The position numbers and the translations under genes were made by a program. Shown here in pieces: positions 48,732 to 58,515 of a stretch of DNA of 64,000 nucleotides. The notes below the pieces were generated by a model that was given only the letters and a program-made list of their open reading frames with translations, did not search any database and was not told where the DNA came from. This stretch comes from Cymbomonas tetramitiformis (Eukaryota; Chlorophyta; Pyramimonadophyceae; Pyramimonadales; Pyramimonadaceae), in NCBI GenBank assembly GCA_001247695.2, contig LGRX02034673.1, forward strand, positions 1 to 64,000, in the 5' to 3' direction. The first letter of the stretch is position 1. Each line of letters starts with the position of its first letter.

Positions 48732-49183
48732 CGCTAGTGTTTTTAACGATGATATATATATACTTAATATTGACGAGGAAAACGAAGATTTTTGAAAACA
48801 TGGATAAAATGAAAGTTTTAATAAGGAAAAAAGCAAACAAAACATTACAAAATATAAATGAAATAAAAGAAATCGATGAGAAAATATCTGAAATCGTGAA
48901 TGAAAAAATGAATGAATTTTACGATGTAAGATACAAATATAGAATAGATGGAAAAGATTGTTATGAAATGAAAAAAATATTATATAAAATTGAAAAGATA
49001 TTGTATTCAAGTTTGTTGTATATAGAAAACGATTATGAAAAGGAAAAAAGAATACGAAAAATGATAGAAGAAACGATCCTTGAATTACAACGAGAATTGA
49101 CGGAGTGTACATATAAAACGGGATACAAATATTTTCACATACCGGCGTCTACTTCATACGAATTGAAAAATGACGATGAATGA
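48725..49183 (+). CDS. Membrane-anchored coiled-coil protein, 152 codons
   Basis: Begins with one hydrophobic helix (MLTLVFLTMIYIYLIL) followed by a long charged helical region with heptad-like spacing, ending in a short Cys-containing tail. Likely a single-pass membrane protein with a cytoplasmic or virion-internal coiled coil. It overlaps the primase gene by 7 bp and lies 28 bp before the next gene, so the row 47817-52116 may be expressed in sequence. Function unknown. Confidence 0.6.
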   Translation: MLTLVFLTMIYIYLILTRKTKIFENMDKMKVLIRKKANKTLQNINEIKEIDEKISEIVNEKMNEFYDVRYKYRIDGKDCYEMKKILYKIEKILYSSLLYIENDYEKEKRIRKMIEETILELQRELTECTYKTGYKYFHIPASTSYELKNDDE

Positions 49184-49211
49184 ATTTAAAAAAGTAGACT
49201 GAATAAAATGT

Positions 49212-49961
49212 ATGGATGATAGTGAAATATTGAAATATGCGAATTCTATTCCCATATCCTTACCTAAAAGTAATAATTATGTGTGTGTGCTTCCGTATGA
49301 ATATTTGAAAAAAAGGATAGTGATACCTGAAATACAGCGGGATGTAAGTGAAGAGTGGGTTGATGAGATATATGAAATGCAAATGAGACATTATGAAAAA
49401 TATGGTTTTTTTGATGTAGGGATAATCGATGTATGTGTGATAAAGGAAGATGAAATCGATATACATGTGTTAAACGGTCAACATAGAATCAATGTGATTG
49501 ATAGAATATACACGGAAACCAACTGTGGAATATGGGTATATTGTAATGTGCATTCCGTAGAAAACGTAGAGGAAATGAATTTGAAATGGGTAGTGTTAAA
49601 TCATTCTAGACCTGTAAAGATATATCCGACACACTCAAAAAACTCGTGTATGAATGTGGTGAAAAAATATTTAAAACGAAATTATAAGAAATATATATCA
49701 GAAAGTGACAAACACCATAGGTCGAATATAAACTTGGAAAAATTTGAGGATGAGATACAAAAGAGTGGTGTTCTAATGTTAGAAGGAGTCGATTCCGAAA
49801 AAATGATAAAATGTATTGAAAAGATGAATGAAAACATATTGAATATGAATGTAAATTGTTACTATGAATTGTTAAATACGACGGACATATCGATAATATA
49901 CAAAACGAAACAAAAGAATGCAATGAAGCCATTTTTTATTAGGGTTGTATATGAATTATGA
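49212..49961 (+). CDS. ParB/DGQHR-like domain protein
   Basis: 249 codons. Residues about 25-135 resemble the ParB/sulfiredoxin-like fold: KRIVIPEIQRDVSEEWVDEI, then VLNGQHRINVIDRIY, whose NGQHR core is the signature of DGQHR/DndB-related proteins. In bacteria such domains bind or cut DNA, or regulate modification systems; in giant viruses they are found as single-domain proteins of unknown role. The second half is Lys/Asn-rich with no recognised domain. It overlaps the next gene by 11 bp. Confidence 0.65.
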   Translation: MDDSEILKYANSIPISLPKSNNYVCVLPYEYLKKRIVIPEIQRDVSEEWVDEIYEMQMRHYEKYGFFDVGIIDVCVIKEDEIDIHVLNGQHRINVIDRIYTETNCGIWVYCNVHSVENVEEMNLKWVVLNHSRPVKIYPTHSKNSCMNVVKKYLKRNYKKYISESDKHHRSNINLEKFEDEIQKSGVLMLEGVDSEKMIKCIEKMNENILNMNVNCYYELLNTTDISIIYKTKQKNAMKPFFIRVVYEL

Positions 49962-50301
49962 ATGGGTACATATGATGAAATATATCATTGATGAAAATAA
50001 GTATGAAAACATTAAGATGCCGAAAATTGTTACGAAAAGAAAAGGGATACCAGCGAAATTAAGGTTATTAGTGTGGAAGAAACATAATGACGAGAATTGT
50101 ACGAACGGTCGATGTTATGTGTGTGAAGATAAAGTGACGATACACGATTTTGAATGTGCACATGTAATATCGACGTATTTCCATGGAGAAACGGTAGTAG
50201 GCAATTTGCAAGTGTGTTGTCGCGCATGTAATAATGATATGAATATAAGAAATTTAGAAGAATATAAAAAACAATATTATCCGAAGAAACAAGCCATTTA
50301 A
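49951..50301 (+). CDS. HNH endonuclease-like protein
   Basis: 116 codons from ATG 49951 (the frame is open to a TTG at 49945). RCYVCEDKVTIHDFECAHVI gives the first zinc Cys pair and the H of the HNH motif; GNLQVCCRACNNDMN supplies the N and the second Cys pair. This is the classic CxxC...H...N...CxxC HNH nuclease layout. It could be a homing or DNA-repair nuclease. Its 11-bp overlap with the ParB-like gene suggests coordinated expression. Confidence 0.8.
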   Translation: MNYEWVHMMKYIIDENKYENIKMPKIVTKRKGIPAKLRLLVWKKHNDENCTNGRCYVCEDKVTIHDFECAHVISTYFHGETVVGNLQVCCRACNNDMNIRNLEEYKKQYYPKKQAI

Positions 50302-50325
50302 AAATGAGATGATTATAAAAACGAA

Positions 50326-52116
50326 ATGGAGTATATATCTCAAAAGATACATATATATGATGAGGGAACAATACCGGAATATTATGATAATACAATGAAA
50401 TATGATTTGCAAAACATAGCGACCAAACATTTTATACCCTACATTTATCAAATACAAACGATGAACGCGATGATGAATTTAGAAATGAAGACGAAATATA
50501 TAAATGAAAATCAATGTATTCAATCGAACATAGGTATATTAGCAAATAAAGTAGGCAGTGGTAAATCGATATGCATATTAGGAGTTATAATGAGCCATTT
50601 GAAATTAAAGGAACGAGAATATATACCAGTGAATGCATGCAATATCAAAGATGTAGTTATAATTGACGAGAAAAATAAAAATATGAATATAAGTGGATGT
50701 AATTTAATAGTGTGTCATGTACATTTGATACATACGATATGGGAATTATATATAAAACAATATACGAACTTGAAATATAAAATTATAAAAAATAAGGATT
50801 TTCCGATAGATTGGGAAAGTTTGATAGAATACGATAAAATAATCATCAGTGCATCGAATTATAATATATTGATGAGAGATAAAAAATGTATATTATTCAG
50901 CCGAATCATATTTGATGAAGTAGATTCGTTGCAAATATCGGCGTGTGAGATACCGAAAGCTAGATTTACATGGTTTGTGACGTCATCGATTATAAATTTA
51001 TTTTTTTCGAATGGATATTATTTTAAATATGATAAAGAAAAAGAATTGGTATATAAAATATGCACAAATAAGATAACGACGAATGGTTTTATAAAAAATA
51101 CATGTAAACAATTTGAAATGGACAACGCGAATATATATTTGAAACATATAATTATAAAAATGAAGGATACCTACATCGATATGTTTTTGAATTTGCCGAG
51201 TATACATGAAGAGACGATAATATGTAAGGAGCCTTATTATATAGAAATACTCGAAAATGTGGTGGATGCGCAGATATTGCAAATGTTGAATTCGAATGAC
51301 GTGGATAGTGCGTTTGAATATATGGGAATTGAAGTACATACGAAAGATAACATAGTGGCGAACACATGCAAAGATTATAATGTGAAAATATATAATTTGA
51401 AAAGAAAATTAGAATATTTGAGTTCGATACAAAAATACACACAGAATGATCAAGCAAGAACTGAAGAGAAAATACGTGAAATCGATGAAAAAATTGTGGA
51501 ATTAGAAACGAAAAAGGATATGATAAAGGAAAAAATACATGACAAAATGTATGCACAAGATATATGTTCAATATGCACGGAAAATGTAGAAAACATATTA
51601 TTACATTGTTGTTATAATTTGATATGTCAAACATGCGCGACGAGTATTATAAAAACGAATGAATTGCAATTTCTATGTCCATTTTGCCGAGAAATTGATT
51701 TACCGAGACAAAATATATTATTGTTTGATAAAAAAATAATAAAATCAAAATTTGATACATTAATTGACAATGTGAAGAAAATAATAATAGACGATAATGA
51801 ATCCAAGATTATAATATATTGTCAATATACAAATGTAATCAATGATATGTTGTCTTATTTGAAAACATATAAAATATTTGCAAAAAAAATAAATGAAAAA
51901 AACATTGAGTTATACATGAAAAATAAATTACAAGTTATGATATTAGGAGACAATTGTTTTAATTATGGAATCAATTTGATCAACACGACACATATAATAT
52001 TTTATCATAAAACAAATAATATCATGAAATGTCAAGTAGTGGGTCGAGTGTATAGACATGGTCGAAAACAAATTTTAAATATGATAAATTTAAGTTACAC
52101 AAACGAATTGACTTAA
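50326..52116 (+). CDS. SNF2-type helicase with internal RING finger
   Basis: 596 codons. Walker A is LANKVGSGKS (GSGKS 77-81), Walker B is FDEVD at about 198-202, a variant of DEAH. A RING finger, CSICTENVENILLHCC to CPFC, is inserted at about 414-455 between the two helicase lobes. Motif V/VI reads VVGRVYRHGRKQ at about 570-581. Rad5-like proteins share the helicase-RING-helicase order. In giant viruses such proteins are linked to transcription or repair. A long coiled-coil segment precedes the RING. Complete and uninterrupted. Confidence 0.8.
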   Translation: MEYISQKIHIYDEGTIPEYYDNTMKYDLQNIATKHFIPYIYQIQTMNAMMNLEMKTKYINENQCIQSNIGILANKVGSGKSICILGVIMSHLKLKEREYIPVNACNIKDVVIIDEKNKNMNISGCNLIVCHVHLIHTIWELYIKQYTNLKYKIIKNKDFPIDWESLIEYDKIIISASNYNILMRDKKCILFSRIIFDEVDSLQISACEIPKARFTWFVTSSIINLFFSNGYYFKYDKEKELVYKICTNKITTNGFIKNTCKQFEMDNANIYLKHIIIKMKDTYIDMFLNLPSIHEETIICKEPYYIEILENVVDAQILQMLNSNDVDSAFEYMGIEVHTKDNIVANTCKDYNVKIYNLKRKLEYLSSIQKYTQNDQARTEEKIREIDEKIVELETKKDMIKEKIHDKMYAQDICSICTENVENILLHCCYNLICQTCATSIIKTNELQFLCPFCREIDLPRQNILLFDKKIIKSKFDTLIDNVKKIIIDDNESKIIIYCQYTNVINDMLSYLKTYKIFAKKINEKNIELYMKNKLQVMILGDNCFNYGINLINTTHIIFYHKTNNIMKCQVVGRVYRHGRKQILNMINLSYTNELT

Positions 52117-52139
52117 AAGAATAATGAGAAGATTAAAAA

Positions 52140-52376
52140 ATGGGGATACCAAGTTTATTCAAAAATTTGATTAAATTAAATGACAACGTGTACACACCAT
52201 ATAATAAGTACAATAATGCATGCAAACATTTGTATTTAGACTTCAATAGCATAATACATTATAATGTGAAAATCGTGAATGATAAGAAACTAAGTAGTGA
52301 TCTTATGGATGAAGAAGTAGTGCTATTGAAAATGTATGTAAAATATTTGCGAAAGGCAAAAATACATTTTTCATAA
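52140..52376 (+). pseudogene. XRN-family 5'-3' exonuclease, N-terminal stub
   Basis: ATG at 52140. MGIPSLFKNLI and LYLDFNSIIHYNV (D34) match the extreme N-terminus of XRN1/XRN2 nucleases, whose full length would be well over 500 residues. After about 70 residues the similarity stops and the frame ends at 52376. From 52313 the overlapping frame belongs to a different protein, so a deletion or recombination joined the two. The nuclease cannot be functional. Confidence 0.75.
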
Positions 52377-53881
52377 AAGCGAAACAAAACATTGAAAATA
52401 TAGAGTATCATAATTCAATTTTTGGCAATGTTAGTTGTACAGAATATTTCAATAATACAGATTACGTGTATCATAAAACTGTAGATATATGGCCATCTGA
52501 TGAAATTATTTTACTATCTGAATCTAATATATATTATAATAAAGATTCCATATTTGATGTTAATTTCTACACTGTTATAGCAAAAAATATCAATGTACCA
52601 AAAACTAGACTTGGCCGGATTATATATGACGATACAAGCAATATAACTGTAAATGGAACTATAGATACAAATACGATTGGAACTTACCAAATAGAATACA
52701 TATATAATTATTTAGATGTACAAAAAAGTACATTTTCAAATGTTTATGTTGACGAATATATAGTAACGGAAAATTATATTAATCAAAACAGTAATATATA
52801 TATAAATGAAAATGATAATTTGATAACGTATTTACGAACATATTCTAACGTGTCCTATGAAAATAACGAAATCATAGATGATATCGAGTTAAATATAAAA
52901 CACGAAGTAAGTGATGAATATAGTTTACATATGATATACAAATCTTCGGAAATTATTTATGACGTTCGAAAATTTTATTTACATCGGTTGTCTCAAAATG
53001 AAGAAAAATATTTTAGCAATATCGAAAATGCAATTTGGTATACAAACCCTACATACATCGATAAAAAATTACCATGGAAAAGTGTACACATAAAATCCGA
53101 TATAATTGATTCAAACTTAGAAGTAGAACTATTTACGTCTATGCAAAATTTGAGATATGATGAATATGATAGTCTTGAATTCTTTGAAATTTCAGGTAAT
53201 TTTGATTCTAATTATGTATCTGTTTCAAATATATCGATAAATAATAATTACAATTATGAGTCAAATTATGATTTGAATAGTTTTTATGTAAAAGGATATA
53301 ATTGTATGGACGAAACCATTAAAAAATCAAATCATATACAACTATGTAAACTTACGTTCAAAATAGACGAATCTAATATAGGATATGTTGGGTTTCATAT
53401 AAATAATGCGAATTTACTAGACAGTTTTGATGATAAAATAAATCATGATCAATACATATATCATAACGAAATTCTGACATGGAATGAACATAATCAATTC
53501 TTTTACGGATTGAATGGTGAAGATACGGTATATGTTACCGAAATGCCACCAGATCTAAAAGTCACAAATTTCGATGATTATTTTGAACATTCGATTTATG
53601 TATATGACACAAGTCAACGACAAGAAAACTTTAATTCTCATTCATATAACATTTCGAAAGATTTGGATATATCAACAATATATAATGAATCTAATGTGAC
53701 ATATACATTTGAATATCAAGGGCAAACTTACAATCTAATTAGAAACATTGTAACCAATAAATTAGAATATCCTATACAGATTCGAGATTTGGGATATTCT
53801 GTCAATAAATATGGCGAAATGTCATACGAGCCAAACTGGTTTGAGACTTGGAAAAATGGGTTTGGGGTGAATATAAAATAA
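52313..53881 (+). pseudogene. Surface-protein-like gene, first part (ends at in-frame TAA)
   Basis: The frame is open from 52313; the first start-like codon is GTG at 52466, so the 5' end is probably lost at the junction with the XRN stub. The protein is Asn/Tyr/Ser-rich and beta-like. VNGTIDTNTIGTYQIEYIYN has the pattern of immunoglobulin-like repeats in adhesins (G-T-Y-x-V-x-Y). It stops at TAA 53879-53881, yet the same frame continues open for 414 codons into the next entry, indicating a single nonsense codon in one gene of about 940 codons. Confidence 0.6.
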
Positions 53882-55126
53882 TATCATAGTAGTATCATAC
53901 AAAATATATTAAATAGAAATAAAGTAAGATTATTTTTACACTTTAAAAACCAACCAGCTATAAAATCGTCATTAACAAATACAGATTTAGACAACTATTA
54001 TATACAAACCAAACAATACTGGAAAGAAATACTATTACCCATACGGAACTATGAGATTGAAATCAATGGTGAACATATTCCTTTTGCAAATATGGACATT
54101 GAAGTTGAATTTTATGGTATAAGTCTTACAAATACGATAGCATTTAATATACAAGACGCCGGTGTATCTAGTATTTCAGGTATGAATTATTCGGAATTAC
54201 TACACTTGAACACAGAACCGAATGATTTATATCCAACTATTGATGATAAAATAATGAATAAGTATCATTATGATTATACGTGTCTAAACAATATTTATAA
54301 TGACTATAATGGTGTTGCATTCGTTGATAATGAATCTTATCAAGATTACGCAAATATATATTATGATTATAGTGTTATAGTTGATGTAAATGATATAGAT
54401 TCATTAGATATCGTTGAAGATGATGAACGAGACTGGTATAGCTCAGACCACGCGGCTGGGCAAAATTACGGTTGGGGTTATGTACGTTATGCTAATACTA
54501 TGTATCCATTTGGAAAATCTATCGAAAATGAAAAAAGAGTTGAGCTACATGAGATGCATCATATGTTATACTTATCACCTGATTACTATTTTAGAGATTA
54601 TTATACGTATGATGAATATGGTCCTATTGTAAATTCGTTGATGCGACATTCGTCGAAATTGTGTCCAATTGATAGTCATATGGCTAGATACTTTGTAGAT
54701 AATTACGGAACGAGTATGAAAGCACATCCTGTTACTGGAGATATTATGAAGATAAGAGACATTCTCAATGAATTTGAATTAAACATGGTTGTATCCGTTA
54801 ACGACAACGGTACATTAGAAATGAAAAATGTCTATACTTATGACGGGGAAAATACGGTGTTGGTGAAAGATACGTTACCTATTTACATACTTGCTACTCA
54901 TGATGAGCCATTTACTATTGATTCTAATTTCAAACAGATCAAATTCAATCGTCCACAAATAGAACTAGATAGTTCATTGCAAGAAAAGAGAAGTTTGATA
55001 CGAATTAATTACGAATCATATGAAATACAAATTAGATTAGGTGGAACTTATTGGCATACTATATATACTACAGAGAGTGCTGTAAGTTTTAGTATATCAA
55101 ACTTACCAGCTAGTTACATATCATAA
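53882..55126 (+). pseudogene. Surface-protein-like gene, second part with HExxH motif
   Basis: Continues in frame directly after the TAA; the first ATG is at 54092. At about 54,540-54,585 it has RVELHEMHHMLYLSPD, where HEMHH fits the zinc-binding HExxH of metallopeptidases. About 30 residues later NSLMRHSS could be the Met-turn of metzincins, although the third ligand is not at the standard position. The rest is acidic and beta-rich. A secreted or virion-associated protease is possible; the motif could also be chance in this long protein. Its stop overlaps the convergent gene by 6 bp. Confidence 0.5.
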
Positions 55127-55774
55127 AGATTTTTTAGTAAGAATACAAATCATGTTAATCATATTAGAATAGGTATATGCAATAGATTCAGAATAGTCTT
55201 TCGAAAAAAGGGGGCGATCTTTTTTAGGAATGCACCAATCTCTAAGAGGTAGAATTTTAATGTGATAATTAGAAGTTACATTTTGAAGATCTCGTTGAAT
55301 TTTATCAATTGTTTTTTCAATAGTCATGCCTTTACGTTTACCGAGTGAATTAGTAGTACCTCGATTAGCGACAGTCAATCTCAAGATGGATTTATTTGAA
55401 TACATATCGGATTGTAAACGTAGAAATATATCCTGTTTCACGGAATCCCAACATTGACAAAAATCGGCATGATCCACATCAATTGTACATATTTTTTTAT
55501 TTACCCGAATATCTTCAATATCACCATATTGATTGTTATATAATGTAACATTAGATGGACAAGTATTTTTCATTTTGAGAAAATCGTCTTTGTTATTTTG
55601 AGTAATAATGACAAATTTGAATTGATACAAAGTAAGTGATGATTGAAAATTTGGGTCATCTAAAACGGTTGATAAGTTTGTATCAATATTATACTTATTT
55701 GTTAGTCTTGTGACAGTTCTATTCATGAAAATTTTGGCATGATGGTTTTGTCGAAACTGGCTTGGATAACTCAT
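55121..55774 (-). CDS. Unknown protein, 217 codons
   Basis: Start at ATG 55774 (MSYPSQFRQNHHAK); the frame is open to a TTG at 55786, but the motif 19 bp upstream of the ATG supports the shorter form. CTIDVDHADFCQCWDS, followed about 25 residues later by LRLTVANRGTT, resembles a pattern in small giant-virus proteins that may be methyltransferase-like (an acidic DYC site, then a strand ending TV.NRG). I cannot see a SAM motif I. Function open. Confidence 0.55.
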   Translation of the reverse strand: MSYPSQFRQNHHAKIFMNRTVTRLTNKYNIDTNLSTVLDDPNFQSSLTLYQFKFVIITQNNKDDFLKMKNTCPSNVTLYNNQYGDIEDIRVNKKICTIDVDHADFCQCWDSVKQDIFLRLQSDMYSNKSILRLTVANRGTTNSLGKRKGMTIEKTIDKIQRDLQNVTSNYHIKILPLRDWCIPKKDRPLFSKDYSESIAYTYSNMINMICILTKKSL

Positions 55775-55793
55775 GTTCAATGGCAAATAAAAT

Positions 55794-55805
55794 TCTTAAA
55801 GTTAA
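55794..55805 (-). promoter_or_regulatory. TTAACTTTAAGA motif before 55774 gene
   Basis: Exact 12-mer on the minus strand, 19 bp before the ATG. Confidence 0.7.
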
Positions 55806-55810
55806 TCAGA

Positions 55811-55996
55811 TTATTTATACTTTATTACTTTTCCTCTTAGATAAACCGGTTTGCCTGGAGGTGGAAATTTACACCAATTTTTACACTTACAATCTTCGCA
55901 CTTTTGTATGTTATAATATTGGGCGTTACAAATGTTAGGAAGGTATAGATCTTTTTGTAAAGTTCGAATAAAGCGAGATAAAAGAATATTGTACAT
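55811..55996 (-). CDS. Small Cys-rich protein, 61 codons
   Basis: ATG at 55996. CEDCKCKNWCKFPPPGKP contains four Cys in 10 residues, a likely metal site, followed by a basic tail. The motif 24 bp upstream supports expression. No family recognised. Confidence 0.55.
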   Translation of the reverse strand: MYNILLSRFIRTLQKDLYLPNICNAQYYNIQKCEDCKCKNWCKFPPPGKPVYLRGKVIKYK

Positions 55997-56020
55997 ATAC
56001 TTGATATCAAGGATGATAAT

Positions 56021-56032
56021 TCTTAAAGTTAA
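56021..56032 (-). promoter_or_regulatory. TTAACTTTAAGA motif before 55996 gene
   Basis: Exact 12-mer on the minus strand, 24 bp before the ATG. It overlaps the stop codon (56031-56029) of the gene upstream. Confidence 0.7.
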
Positions 56033-57084
56033 ATATTTTCAAGATAATGATCCAAACTAGAAACTATATTTTGTTCTATGAAAGTTTTAATTCTAGAAGG
56101 ATTAAATACTTTTTGAACATACTCTTGCCAAATGTATTGCGAAAAATAATATTTATGTTTCAAAAGGTCAGTTTTATATTGAAAAAATACGTTTTTTTCA
56201 TAAGTAAATGGATTAAACCCTAATAAGTGTAAATGTTTCAATTCAGAAATTTCATTGAATTTTAAATTAGGATTGGTAACCATTTGAGGAATTTTGTCAT
56301 AATTTTCAAAAATATTTTTATGTTTTTTGATAACATCGAGAGTAAAGTTTTCATTACTGAGTAAAGCTGCAAAGTAGTAAAGATGTGAAGAAAATAATTG
56401 TAAATGTTTTAATAATATTTCGATAGTCATATTTTTGTTGAAAACAAACGAATCGTGACACCAATTGTACGTTGGGTTGGACAATATGTCTTGCCAAGTG
56501 ATATTCGAATTTTTAGATAATCGAACAAAGTCCCATGGAATATGTGGATTGTATTTAATAATATCAAATGTGATATTCGGATTTGAGCTGGCATAATTAT
56601 ATTTCCATTGCGATTGTTGATTATTTTGTATATCATTCCAATGTATACTTGGATTCATACTTAAGTTATGATAATTCCATGGTTCATTGAGATTGTCTAA
56701 TATGATATTTATATTTACATTCGGATTTTTACTAAATGAAGATATATCCCAAGGTAGATTTTTGTTATTTTTAATGATATCATATGTTATGTGATGGTTT
56801 CTACTTAGATAATGAAAATCCCGTGATAAATATAAATTACGTTGAACAATGGACCAATCGATATTTGGATTTTTGCTTAGATATCGAAATAGAGTAGGAT
56901 TATTACCTAAGAAATTATACAAATTTTGAAAAGTATGCCAAGTCATGTTTGCATTCGAGGCCAATGTTGAAATATTACAATTAAAATCCATAAACGGAAC
57001 GACATGTATATACCAATATTCAGACCATGCTTCCAAAATCTCATTATATTCTTTATTGGATAAAATATAATGAATAGTATACAT
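56029..57084 (-). CDS. Repeat protein with NPNI/PWD motifs
   Basis: Start taken at ATG 57084 (MYTIHYILSNKEYNE): an AATTTAAGAAAA motif lies about 25 bp upstream, while the longer ORF to 57213 would overlap the divergent gene. 351 residues. At least ten degenerate repeats of about 20-24 residues follow the pattern LSKNPNI.W..I..NP..PWD, as in a repeat family widespread in giant viruses and probably a helical solenoid used for protein contacts. The last 60 residues lack the repeat. Precise role unknown. Confidence 0.75.
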   Translation of the reverse strand: MYTIHYILSNKEYNEILEAWSEYWYIHVVPFMDFNCNISTLASNANMTWHTFQNLYNFLGNNPTLFRYLSKNPNIDWSIVQRNLYLSRDFHYLSRNHHITYDIIKNNKNLPWDISSFSKNPNVNINIILDNLNEPWNYHNLSMNPSIHWNDIQNNQQSQWKYNYASSNPNITFDIIKYNPHIPWDFVRLSKNSNITWQDILSNPTYNWCHDSFVFNKNMTIEILLKHLQLFSSHLYYFAALLSNENFTLDVIKKHKNIFENYDKIPQMVTNPNLKFNEISELKHLHLLGFNPFTYEKNVFFQYKTDLLKHKYYFSQYIWQEYVQKVFNPSRIKTFIEQNIVSSLDHYLENI

Positions 57085-57124
57085 ACATATAATGAAAACG
57101 TAATTTTTTCTTAAATTTATTAAT

Positions 57125-57447
57125 ATGTGTATAAATAGTAAAATGAACAATATATATGATACGATTATGATGCATATACATAGTAATAAATCTGAAAACA
57201 TAAAATCTATCAAATCAGATATAAGAGCTTATACACATAATAAAGTGGTGTTGAAAGATATGTATGCATTTATGAAAAAATCGAAAGCAAAAAGTAAAAA
57301 AAAAAATCGAAATGGTTTCGAGACATTTCACCACAAGGATTAAATCGATACATGAAATCGAGAGAATTGGTGAAAAAAACGGAAGTATTACAATTGGGTT
57401 GGTATAGGGCGCTTTTATACGCCAAAAATCATTATAGAATTGATTAA
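57125..57447 (+). pseudogene. Small basic protein broken in a poly-A run
   Basis: The first frame (57125, or ATG 57143, to 57343) ends ...MKKSKAKSKKKNRNGFETF. The second frame, open from 57298, reads KWFRDISPQGLNRYMKSREL and ends at TAA 57445-57447; it includes LQLGWYRALLYAKNHYRID. The two meet in an 11-base A run (57296-57306), so a one- or two-base indel probably splits a single gene of about 105 codons. The C-terminal motif looks conserved-protein-like but I cannot name the family. Confidence 0.5.
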
Positions 57448-58085
57448 TTTTTTTTGTAAAAGGAGTTTGGTTTTCTAGTACAAGTATTCATTTTGTGATT
57501 AATTAATTGTTGTTGTTTATTGATATTTGAAATATCTTTTTTAATTTTATTTATACCGTTGAATATACCGCCTAATGCTTGCGTATAATAAGTTTGAATG
57601 TTATACAAATTGTTTTTTGCAGATTGTATGTCGGAATGTAAATCGCTTAATTTAGTAACATGTACTTTAGCTTCTGATGTTAATTTGTTTATATATTCAT
57701 TTTTTTTATCAGTATTCATTTTATACTGACTAACATAGAATATTGTTTGTTTTTCCAAATCTTCAATTAATTTTAATTGATATGTCTTGTTATTTTCAGT
57801 ATTTTTGGAAAGTGCATTTATTTTATTGCAATTAGTTGAACTAACTATATTAAATGAACTTGGTTTGTTAGGATATACAACATTTGTAAAATTGCGTCAA
57901 GATGTTTGAGCTAGTTTCTCTTTTATCAACTTATTTTGTTTCATATTGTTTTTTTTCTTTTTCCATGTTTGTATCATTAAGGATAATCGTTTTTTTTCTT
58001 TTTTATTTGTTGAATAGTTACGGTATTTCTTTTCCAGTTGTTTAAGATAATCATCATTTTTTTTTTCTTCATTTTTTGAGTCCAT
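57444..58085 (-). pseudogene. Coiled-coil protein split by an in-frame TGA
   Basis: From ATG 58085 the frame runs 62 codons (basic, helical) to TGA at 57899-57897, then stays open in the same frame for another 150 codons to 57444. The second part starts RNFTNVVYPNKPSSFNIVSS and continues as a coiled coil with a Gly-rich break (ALGGIFNGI). The nearest start in the second part is a TTG at 57758 or an ATG near 57719. Either one gene has a nonsense codon (about 213 codons in all) or two adjacent genes share a frame. Low-complexity Lys/Asn composition limits any functional statement. Confidence 0.5.
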
Positions 58086-58139
58086 TCTTTTTCTATAAAT
58101 TTTGAAATCATCTTTTATTATTATACACGCATAATAATA

Positions 58140-58487
58140 TCACGCATTTTCTTTTTCGACATTTTCAACTTTTTTCACAGCGTAATAATCTAATGCGACA
58201 TCATTCAAATAATTAGATAATACTTCCGAATTGTTTTCAGGTTTGGAATTTACGTTTGGAGCAGGTTTACATACAAGAGTCGAATTACTATCATATAAAG
58301 TATCAGAATTTGATAACATGGGTGCTTTTGTCGGCAATTCGGTAGGTTTTTCGGTTTCGTTATCCATATCGGAATACGTGAATTCATCTTCTACATTCAT
58401 ATATTCAGTTTCATTTTTATTCATTATGCAAACAAATAAAATCAATAACATCATTAAAATTAGGGTAACGGATTTACATGTGAACAT
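58140..58487 (-). CDS. Membrane-anchored small protein, 115 codons
   Basis: ATG at 58487. A hydrophobic helix at residues 6-22 (SVTLILMMLLILFVCIM) is followed by an acidic, Thr/Pro/Asn-rich tail that is probably disordered and outside the membrane. This layout is frequent among giant-virus virion membrane proteins. No family recognised. Confidence 0.6.
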   Translation of the reverse strand: MFTCKSVTLILMMLLILFVCIMNKNETEYMNVEDEFTYSDMDNETEKPTELPTKAPMLSNSDTLYDSNSTLVCKPAPNVNSKPENNSEVLSNYLNDVALDYYAVKKVENVEKENA

Positions 58488-58515
58488 TTTCTATAATATA
58501 TATAAATTAATTTAA

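Noticed and set aside
48255..49112. 285-codon minus-strand ORF opposite the primase and coiled-coil genes
   Set aside because: Phe/Ile/Tyr-rich antisense of AT-rich coding sequence; the plus strand has catalytic primase motifs.
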